Assembly: GCA_013336525.1 (NCBI GenBank)
Contig: JAAXTM010000001.1
Coordinates: 372,001-436,000 of the forward strand
DNA length: 64,000 bases
From: Geobacteraceae bacterium
GTDB taxonomy: Bacteria > Desulfobacterota > Desulfuromonadia > Geobacterales > Pseudopelobacteraceae
Direction: 5' to 3'
Shown here: positions 57,776 to 64,000 of the stretch, in pieces
Numbering within the stretch: position 1 is the first letter of the stretch
Layout of the letters: each line of letters begins with the position of its first letter
Translations under genes and position numbers: made by a program
Notes under the pieces: model-generated
Told to the model about the DNA's origin: nothing
What the model saw: the letters and a program-made list of their open reading frames with translations, nothing else
Databases searched by the model: none

Positions 57776-59335
57776 TCAGGTTCGACAGCAGTTTGTTTTA
57801 AATAATTCGTTATACGCATACGGCAACACTTCAATTACATCGGATGCATTAATACCGATTTCTCCCTTTTCCTCTGCAACCATGTCTGCAGCTAAACCAT
57901 GAAGAAACACCCCCAGGCAGCAGGCATCCCACGCAGTATAGCCTTGGCCCAGCAGGGAGACAACAATGCCGGTCAGTACATCGCCCATGCCTCCTGAGGC
58001 CATGCCCGGGTTGCCACTGCCATTAATGGCCACGCTGCCATCGGGTGAAGCAATAACAGTACGAGCTCCCTTAAGAACCATAAAAACGCCGTATTTACTG
58101 GCAAATTCCTGGGCAACAGAAATACGAATTGCCTCAACATCAGGGATTGGAGTGCCCAATAGCCGGGACATCTCTCCTGGATGTGGGGTGAGAATAATCT
58201 GCTTTGTTTTTTTCCGATTCAAGACGGTTATGTCTTCTGCCAGTGCATTCAGACCATCAGCATCTATGACCATCGGCAACGTAACAGTCTCAACCAGATT
58301 CTGAACCAGTTCATATGTACCTGAACGAGTACCAAGACCCGGACCTATCGCAACGGCATTCTTGCCGACCAGCAGCTGTTCAATTGCATTAAATGCACTG
58401 CTTGCAAGGTGACCACTGCCGGAATCAGGAAGTGGAAATGTCATAACTTCAGTTGTTTTTATTTCAAGAATACTGTGAATATTTTCGGCTGCAGCCAGGG
58501 TTACCAGACCGGAACCGGCTCTCACGGCACTATTTGCTGACAATGCCGCAGCACCGGTTTTGCCTGTAGACCCTGCGATTATAAGGCAATGACCAAAACG
58601 GCCCTTGTGTGCTTGACGATCTCTCCTATGCAACAGAGGTCTTACTGCCTCTGCATTCAGAAAATTGTAACAAGTCGCATCTTCCATAAGTTTTTGAGGA
58701 ATCCCGATATCGGCCACCACCAGTCGCCCGATATATTCGGCACCTGGGTATAAAACATGCCCAAGTTTTGCGAAGGCGAATGTAACTGTTATATCTGCCC
58801 TGACCGCGTCTCCCAACACCTGTCCTGTGGTGCCATGGACACCGGAAGGGATGTCAACCGAAACGACAGGTCGACCGGATGCATTTATCAGATCAACCGC
58901 TTCGAGGTAAACTCCGCTGACATTGATGCAGAGACCGGTGCCGAGCAGAGCGTCGACTATCACATCCGCCTGAAAGATCTCTTCCATATGAAGGGAAGAT
59001 AATTGTCCTTCTCGTGTACAAAAACTGACTACAGAGCCGGGGAGCTTTTCGAGGTTTACAGCTGCATCTCCGCGGACCTGATCACGATCAGCAAGGACAA
59101 TGACTTTGACACTCCACCCTTTCTGGCTGAGAAGACGGGCAATGACGTAGCCGTCACCACCATTATTGCCTTTTCCGGCCACAATTACAGCGCAACCGAT
59201 CAGCCCGAACCTGGAGATTATCACATCAACGCAGCGACTACCGGCACTTTCCATTAGTTGGAGACCGGCAATGTTATAATCATTAATCGTCTGCCTGTCG
59301 ATCTCCTGCATGGTATGTGCGGTAACAACCCTCAT
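57776..59335 (-). CDS. nnrD: Bifunctional NAD(P)H-hydrate epimerase / ADP-dependent dehydratase
   Basis: A 519-residue repair enzyme for hydrated NAD(P)H. The N-terminal 210 residues are the YjeF epimerase domain (AGKGNNGGDGYVIARLL; VDALLGTGL; SVDIPSGVHG). The C-terminal part is the ribokinase-like dehydratase with HCLIIAGSTGKTGAAALSA, ILTPHPGEMSRLL and NPGMASGGMGDVLTGIV. It follows acpS directly in the conserved pdxJ-acpS-nnr order. Confidence 0.95.
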   Translation of the reverse strand: MRVVTAHTMQEIDRQTINDYNIAGLQLMESAGSRCVDVIISRFGLIGCAVIVAGKGNNGGDGYVIARLLSQKGWSVKVIVLADRDQVRGDAAVNLEKLPGSVVSFCTREGQLSSLHMEEIFQADVIVDALLGTGLCINVSGVYLEAVDLINASGRPVVSVDIPSGVHGTTGQVLGDAVRADITVTFAFAKLGHVLYPGAEYIGRLVVADIGIPQKLMEDATCYNFLNAEAVRPLLHRRDRQAHKGRFGHCLIIAGSTGKTGAAALSANSAVRAGSGLVTLAAAENIHSILEIKTTEVMTFPLPDSGSGHLASSAFNAIEQLLVGKNAVAIGPGLGTRSGTYELVQNLVETVTLPMVIDADGLNALAEDITVLNRKKTKQIILTPHPGEMSRLLGTPIPDVEAIRISVAQEFASKYGVFMVLKGARTVIASPDGSVAINGSGNPGMASGGMGDVLTGIVVSLLGQGYTAWDACCLGVFLHGLAADMVAEEKGEIGINASDVIEVLPYAYNELFKTNCCRT

Positions 59336-59713
59336 TTATGACTCCAAAACCACCATCGCAATAGCACTGCCGCTATCGTGAGATAGAGACAGATGTATTT
59401 TGATCAACTTCTTGCCTTCAAACTGTTCTGTTGCCTTACCGGAAAGCAACAGCTCCGGTTTTCCAAGATTATCATTAGATACTTCCATGTCCAACCATGA
59501 AATACCGTCTCTAAGGCCGGTCCCGAGAGCCTTCAGGAAAGCTTCCTTCGCGGCAAATCTTGCTGCCAGGCAGGATGCGGCATCTTTTCTGCTGCAGCAC
59601 CTGGAACGTTCAGCCGACGTGAAGAGCCTTTCAATGACAGCAGAATTATCACTATCTATAAACCGCTGGAAACGCTCCACAGCAACAATATCAGTGCCGA
59701 TACCGTAGATCAT
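59336..59713 (-). CDS. acpS: Holo-[acyl-carrier-protein] synthase
   Basis: A 125-residue enzyme attaching phosphopantetheine to acyl carrier protein. [18 protein letters not shown], the metal Glu in [20 protein letters not shown] and the end [19 protein letters not shown] are complete. ATG overlaps the pdxJ stop by 4 bases. Confidence 0.95.
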   Translation of the reverse strand: MIYGIGTDIVAVERFQRFIDSDNSAVIERLFTSAERSRCCSRKDAASCLAARFAAKEAFLKALGTGLRDGISWLDMEVSNDNLGKPELLLSGKATEQFEGKKLIKIHLSLSHDSGSAIAMVVLES

Positions 59714-60429
59714 GCGTACTTGAGCAGCTCAACCATGTCGCGCACCGCTCGATCCAAACCTACCAGCATTGCGCGGGCAATTATGGAGTGGCCGATGTTG
59801 TACTCTTCTATCCCGCCAAGTGCGGCAATGGCCTTAATATTGACGTAATTAAGGCCATGTCCGGCATTTACGCCCAGACCGACCTTACGGGCCAGCTTTA
59901 TGGCAGTATCGATATGTTCCAGTTCATGCTGCTGCTCAGTCCAGGTCGCCGCCTCGGCGTAAGCCCCGGTGTGAATCTCGATATAATCTGTACCGGTTTT
60001 TTTGGACGCCTTGATCTGCTCCTGGTTAGGATCTACAAATAAGCTGACAACTATTCCACCATCTTTCAGGCGCTTGACAGTATCGGTGATCATCTTGAGA
60101 TTGACTATTACGTCCAAGCCGCCTTCTGTAGTCAATTCCTGCCGTTTTTCCGGAACCAGGGTGACCTGCTCCGGCTTGACGCGCAGAGCGATGCCTACCA
60201 TCTCCTGGGTAGCAGCCATCTCAAGGTTTAGCTTGCTCTTAACCGTGCGTCGCAATATTTCCAGATCGCGATCCTGTATGTGGCGCCGATCCTCACGCAG
60301 GTGGATTGTTATTCCTTCAGCCCCAGCCATCTCGCCGATGGCGGCTGCAGTCACAGGATCCGGTTCTACCCCGCCGCGCGCCTGGCGGACAGTAGCTATA
60401 TGATCAACGTTAAGTCCCAGTTTTGCCAT
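59710..60429 (-). CDS. pdxJ: Pyridoxine 5'-phosphate synthase
   Basis: A 239-residue TIM-barrel enzyme that condenses 1-deoxyxylulose 5-phosphate with 3-amino-2-oxopropyl phosphate. Key segments are [63 protein letters not shown] and [12 protein letters not shown], carrying the catalytic His and Glu. It overlaps glmM by one base (TAATG). It supplies vitamin B6. Confidence 0.96.
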   Translation of the reverse strand: MAKLGLNVDHIATVRQARGGVEPDPVTAAAIGEMAGAEGITIHLREDRRHIQDRDLEILRRTVKSKLNLEMAATQEMVGIALRVKPEQVTLVPEKRQELTTEGGLDVIVNLKMITDTVKRLKDGGIVVSLFVDPNQEQIKASKKTGTDYIEIHTGAYAEAATWTEQQHELEHIDTAIKLARKVGLGVNAGHGLNYVNIKAIAALGGIEEYNIGHSIIARAMLVGLDRAVRDMVELLKYA

Positions 60430-61787
60430 TAATTCTCTCCGATATGTTTCTTAACAAGATCACAGATTTCATTAGCCCAGGTCGTGATCTCGTATTTATC
60501 CTGCCCCTCGATCATTACTCTGAGCAGCGGCTCAGTGCCGGAGTAACGGATCAGCACCCGACCTTCATTACCAAGTTTTTCCTCAACATCCGCAATCTTG
60601 GCAGCGACATCGCTGATTGTATAGATATCCACTTTTTCTTTGACACGGGTATTGCTGAGCACCTGTGGCAGAGGGATCATGATATCTGCCAGCTCTGAAA
60701 GAGGCTTGTCTTCGCGGCGCATGACGGCAAGAAGCTGTAGTGCAGAAAGAATTCCGTCACCGGTTGTGTTGTAATCCAGAAAGATCATATGCCCGGACTG
60801 CTCGCCACCAAGATTGTAGCCTCCTTTACGCATTGCCTCAACAACGTACCTATCGCCGACATCTGTTTTAATAATTTTACCACCGCACTTTCGCAGCGCA
60901 ATATCAAGCCCCATGTTACTCATGACTGTCGCAACAAGTGTTTTTTTCTTGAGCAGTTTGCGCTTAAGCATGTCGCTGGCACAGATGGCCATGATGTGAT
61001 CACCATCGACTTCATTGCCGAATTCATCACAAACTATTACACGATCAGCATCACCGTCAAGAGCGATACCTATATCGGCACGATGCAGCTTAACCGCTTC
61101 ACTGATAACAGACGGACAGGTAGAACCACATTCAGCATTTATATTTGTGCCATTCGGCTTAACACCATAAGGAATCACTTCGGCACCCAGCTCTTCAAAC
61201 ACAGCAGGTGCAACCTTGTAGGCCGCACCATTGGCACAATCCAGCACGATCTTCAGCCCGGAAAGATCCATCTCTTGAGGAAATGTGTTTTTGAGATACA
61301 CAATATAACGGCCAGCCGCATCTTCTATACGATATGCCTTGCCAACTTCAGTAGCGGTCGGTCGGAGTTCATCAATTTTTTTAGACTCAATAAGTTTTTC
61401 AATCTTCAGTTCCAGCTCATCAGGCAGTTTATAACCGTCAGCCGAGAAGAACTTTATGCCATTGTCCTGAAAGGCATTATGCGAAGCAGAGATTACAACT
61501 CCGGCATCAGCACGCATTGAAGTCGTTATATTGGCAATCCCGGGCGTCGGTAACGGCCCGACCTGCAGAACATCGACCCCCATTGAACAGATGCCGGCTA
61601 CCAGGGCATTCTCCAACATATAACCGGAGAGACGGGTATCCTTTCCTATCACGATGCGATGACGCCGTTTTCCACTACCCTTGAAAATATAGGCAGCGGC
61701 CCGGCCCAACTGCATCGCCATCTCAGTCGTCATTGGATAAACATTGGCAACGCCGCGGACGCCGTCAGTTCCGAATAGTTTCTTCAT
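60429..61787 (-). CDS. glmM: Phosphoglucosamine mutase
   Basis: A 452-residue mutase converting glucosamine 6-phosphate to the 1-phosphate for cell-wall precursors. [20 protein letters not shown] opens the protein. The phospho-Ser lies in [14 protein letters not shown], the metal loop is [10 protein letters not shown], and the sugar loop is GGEQSGH. ATG at 61787 has GGAGA upstream and fits family starts. A longer frame to 61850 has no family match. It lies downstream of cdaA. Confidence 0.96.
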   Translation of the reverse strand: MKKLFGTDGVRGVANVYPMTTEMAMQLGRAAAYIFKGSGKRRHRIVIGKDTRLSGYMLENALVAGICSMGVDVLQVGPLPTPGIANITTSMRADAGVVISASHNAFQDNGIKFFSADGYKLPDELELKIEKLIESKKIDELRPTATEVGKAYRIEDAAGRYIVYLKNTFPQEMDLSGLKIVLDCANGAAYKVAPAVFEELGAEVIPYGVKPNGTNINAECGSTCPSVISEAVKLHRADIGIALDGDADRVIVCDEFGNEVDGDHIMAICASDMLKRKLLKKKTLVATVMSNMGLDIALRKCGGKIIKTDVGDRYVVEAMRKGGYNLGGEQSGHMIFLDYNTTGDGILSALQLLAVMRREDKPLSELADIMIPLPQVLSNTRVKEKVDIYTISDVAAKIADVEEKLGNEGRVLIRYSGTEPLLRVMIEGQDKYEITTWANEICDLVKKHIGEN

Positions 61788-61877
61788 TTTATATATCTCC
61801 TTAAGTAGCCTTATAAACAGAATAATTGTGTTAATGAAGTTAATTTTCACCAGAAAACAACTTATAACTTACAAAAG

Positions 61878-62666
61878 TCAATGTTCCGGTACAGCCGTCA
61901 TCCTTGGTGCGCGCCGTCCTTCAATCGCCTTGCGGGAAAGGCGTCGAATCTCAGCCGGATCTGCGTCATAGGTGATTTTACCCTCATGCACAATTGATAT
62001 TTTTCCGGTTTCCTCAGAGACAACCAGTACCAGTACATCAGTCTGTTCTGATATGCCAAGTGCAGCACGATGGCGGGTTCCAAAGCTTTTAGCAATGTCC
62101 GGGTTTTGAGAAAGCGGGAGAATGCAACCGGCCGAGGTGATCTTTTCCCTTTGGATAATTACTGCGCCGTCATGAATCGGTGAATATGGAAGAAAAATAG
62201 AGTTGAGTAATTCGCTGGTGACCTTGGCGTCGATCTCGGTACCGATCTGGACAAGATGATCAATTGACATCTGACGGATTATAACAATCAGGGCACCAAT
62301 TCTTCGTTCAGCTAACTCGTGAAGCCCTTTTGACAGTTCATCGACAGTCATACTTACATCCTGGTTATCACTGTCACCTGACTTATGTCTTTTCCAAAAT
62401 GAAAAAAGTGCGCGTTTAATGTCACTCTGAAAAATTATTGCCAGAATAACCGGCGCAGAGGAAAGCAGCAGATGAAAAAAGGAGGCGGTAGAGGCGAGAC
62501 CTAGTTTTTTTGAGCCGTACTCCGCCACAAAGATGGCGGTTATTATTGCGACAATGCGAAGGGCGGCCTCTTTTCTAAGGATCAGCGCGCATCCGTAAAC
62601 CAGTCCCACAACAATAAGATTGTCAAGTAAACCAAGCAGGATGACGTTATCGGAAAATGAAGCCAT
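61878..62666 (-). CDS. cdaA: Diadenylate cyclase CdaA
   Basis: A 262-residue membrane enzyme that makes c-di-AMP from two ATP. About three transmembrane helices occupy residues 5-90, followed by the DAC domain. The catalytic motifs DGA (YSPIHDGAVII) and RHR (FGTRHRAALG) are intact. In many bacteria cdaR lies between cdaA and glmM, but here the 90-base gap holds no gene. c-di-AMP usually controls potassium and osmotic balance. Confidence 0.93.
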   Translation of the reverse strand: MASFSDNVILLGLLDNLIVVGLVYGCALILRKEAALRIVAIITAIFVAEYGSKKLGLASTASFFHLLLSSAPVILAIIFQSDIKRALFSFWKRHKSGDSDNQDVSMTVDELSKGLHELAERRIGALIVIIRQMSIDHLVQIGTEIDAKVTSELLNSIFLPYSPIHDGAVIIQREKITSAGCILPLSQNPDIAKSFGTRHRAALGISEQTDVLVLVVSEETGKISIVHEGKITYDADPAEIRRLSRKAIEGRRAPRMTAVPEH

Positions 62667-62688
62667 ACATCCCCTTTGAGGTTGGCGT

Positions 62689-63894
62689 TCAACTGCACAT
62701 TACGGCATGTGCCATATCAGCAACGTCTCTCATTGCGCGCACATCATGAACACGAATAATTGATGATCCATGGGATACGGAAAGAGCAACGGCGGCAGCA
62801 GTGCCGAAGAGCCGATCATCGCTACTCTCGAGTCTCAGGGCTTTACCTATAAATGATTTGCGCGATGGACCGGTCAGGACGGGAAAACCGATGCCTTTAA
62901 ATTCAGCCAGTCGCCTTATGATTTCCATATTCCCGGCGGCATCCTTGCCGAAACCAATACCGGGATCAATTGCGATACAACTGTTGGAAACTCCGGCTTC
63001 CTGGGCGCGAACTATTGATGCACCCAGGCTGGCGGTTATTTCGCCCATCATATCATCATAGACAGTATCCTGCTGCATGTTATCCGGTGTGCCTCTGGTG
63101 TGCATCAGCACAACGCCCGCTCCGTTTGCAGCGGCCACCCCGGCCATCTGTGGATCAAAATTAAAACCACTGATGTCGTTTATAATTTCCGCTCCTGCGA
63201 CAAGAGCCCTGCTGGCGACATCACTTTTCCATGTATCTACCGAAATAGCGCATTTCAGTACACCAGCAAGCTTCTCTATAATGGGAATTACGCGGTTAAA
63301 TTCCTCCGCAGATGATACCGGTGTAGCTCCTGGACGGGTACTTTCGCCACCAATGTCTATGACATCAGCGCCTTCAGCTTCCATCTGCAAGGCTCTCTCA
63401 TATGCCATATCAGGATCAAAGCAGCGGCCCCCATCAGAAAAAGAGTCCGGAGTGATATTAAGAATGCCCATAATCAACGGGCGCTGGAGAGATAACAGAC
63501 GGCGTGACGTTTTCCACTCAGTAGGCGCCGAGATGGAAACCTCCAGCAACCTGTTCAGTTCCCCTGCCAGTTCAGGGAGACCAAAAGGCTGTGCTTTAAG
63601 CTTCTGGATGAGTCGGCTGAGCTGTTTAACTGTTCCGATCAAAATACAATCAGTGGTTTTAATGCTGCAGGCAACTGTACCCCTGGCAACGGCAGCATCC
63701 CCTCCAACAGAAAGCATTTCCTGCTTAAGGATATTTGCCTGTCGGCACTCCAACCGAGATAGTCCGATACAGAGCGTCCGCATCTTGGGGACCATTTCAA
63801 CGATACCGCAGCTATCAACCGCAATGCGCCTTAATTCACGTGCCGCATCCTCAGGAGTTGGCAGGACCAGCAATCGAGGGGCAAATCTTGCCAT
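62689..63894 (-). CDS. folP: Dihydropteroate synthase
   Basis: A 401-residue folate enzyme. The core starts near residue 138 with PLIMGILNITPDSFSDGGRC, then GADVIDIGGESTRPGATPVS, ISVDTWKSDVA, EIINDISGFN, VLMHTRGTPDNMQ, IDPGIGFGKD, TGPSRKSFIG and the late IIRVHDVRAM. The first 135 residues are an extra domain absent from the short E. coli type. It lies 2 bases after ftsH, a widespread order. Confidence 0.95.
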   Translation of the reverse strand: MARFAPRLLVLPTPEDAARELRRIAVDSCGIVEMVPKMRTLCIGLSRLECRQANILKQEMLSVGGDAAVARGTVACSIKTTDCILIGTVKQLSRLIQKLKAQPFGLPELAGELNRLLEVSISAPTEWKTSRRLLSLQRPLIMGILNITPDSFSDGGRCFDPDMAYERALQMEAEGADVIDIGGESTRPGATPVSSAEEFNRVIPIIEKLAGVLKCAISVDTWKSDVASRALVAGAEIINDISGFNFDPQMAGVAAANGAGVVLMHTRGTPDNMQQDTVYDDMMGEITASLGASIVRAQEAGVSNSCIAIDPGIGFGKDAAGNMEIIRRLAEFKGIGFPVLTGPSRKSFIGKALRLESSDDRLFGTAAAVALSVSHGSSIIRVHDVRAMRDVADMAHAVMCS

Positions 63895-63896
63895 TT

Positions 63897-64000
63897 CTAC
63901 GCTTCGATATCGGTGTGTGCTACAGCGGGCTCAACCGATGCCGGTGGTTTAGACTCCGGACAGAGCAATTTGCCGTTGGCGATAATTTCATCAACCTGAT
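63897..64000 (-). CDS. ftsH: Cell-division protease FtsH, C-terminal fragment (cut by window edge)
   Basis: The last 33 codons of a minus-strand frame ending at TAG (63897-63899). The segment QVDEIIANGKLL fits the end of an FtsH peptidase domain, followed by the short Pro-rich tail common in this protease. Order ftsH-folP is typical. The rest lies outside the window, so the call depends on context. Confidence 0.65.
   Translation of the reverse strand, partial: QVDEIIANGKLLCPESKPPASVEPAVAHTDIEA

Noticed and set aside
60789-61520. A 243-codon plus-strand frame opposite glmM
   Set aside because: It lies fully inside glmM on the other strand, has no ribosome site and its translation has low-complexity, non-family composition.
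63077-63952. A 291-codon plus-strand frame opposite folP
   Set aside because: It mirrors folP codons, runs past the folP start into ftsH, and resembles no protein family I recognise.

Overview
The window looks like a piece of chromosome from a Geobacter-type bacterium (Geobacterales, Desulfuromonadota). The basis is content and gene order. There is a short PilA with a separate PilA-C (Spc) partner gene downstream of pilR. A 2-oxoglutarate:ferredoxin oxidoreductase (kor) cluster is joined to malate and isocitrate dehydrogenases. The futalosine-pathway gene mqnA, a PxxKW cysteine-rich protein and a folP-cdaA-glmM-pdxJ-acpS run are also present. No tRNA, rRNA, CRISPR array, insertion sequence or prophage was seen. 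The species call is inference. No gene-free stretch exceeds about 300 bp; the longest are 49443-49721, 54718-54926, 24596-24860 and 15793-16053, and all hold regulatory signals described below.

Layout. (1) 1-15068, minus strand: a tightly overlapping surface-glycan cluster. It holds three GT-B type proteins and the start of a fourth, an FkbM methyltransferase, the Wzm/Wzt exporter, three GT-A glycosyltransferases, a UbiA-type polyprenyl-phosphate transferase, a GT-C/TPR membrane protein, and an ABC-2 transporter with a TPR protein between its two subunits. (2) 15151-17700: type IV pilin locus with pilR, two tandem pilA genes and one pilA-C, and two sigma-54-type promoters. (3) 17931-23468: eno, pgi and hrpB. 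(4) 23576-28973: DAHP synthase behind a leader-peptide attenuator, a CheV-like protein, trpEG, a PxxKW protein and a NUDIX hydrolase. (5) 28994-41620, minus strand: mqnA, a TolC-like protein, gcvH-accC-accB, pepP, aroQ, a Roadblock protein, a TPR protein, aroB-aroK-aroC, a radical SAM protein, a small outer-membrane protein and a RIO kinase. (6) 41850-49442: korC-korB-korA-korD, mdh, and two unrelated isocitrate dehydrogenases. (7) 49722-64000: a LysM lipoprotein, aspS, lepB, lepA, then tadA on the plus strand, then lysC, tsaE, a CBS protein, nnrD, acpS, pdxJ, glmM, cdaA, folP and the end of ftsH.

How the parts fit. Region 6 encodes most of the oxidative TCA cycle with a ferredoxin-linked 2-oxoglutarate step, as expected for an acetate-oxidising anaerobe. 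Regions 4 and 5 supply the shikimate pathway (aroF, aroB, aroQ, aroK, aroC) and two of its exits (trpEG and mqnA). Regions 1 and 2 build the cell surface: exported polysaccharide, and pili that may be modified by the neighbouring polyprenyl-linked sugar enzymes.

The strongest unexpected signal is at 24595-24853. A 28-codon leader peptide with 11 Phe/Tyr/Trp residues lies between a TTGACA promoter and a terminator, directly ahead of DAHP synthase. Its 3' coding segment is complementary to the terminator's 5' arm, which is the design of a ribosome-mediated attenuator. Also notable are a tadA whose conserved N-terminus lies upstream of its first ATG, tandem aromatic-rich pilins sharing one PilA-C, and side-by-side unrelated isocitrate dehydrogenases.
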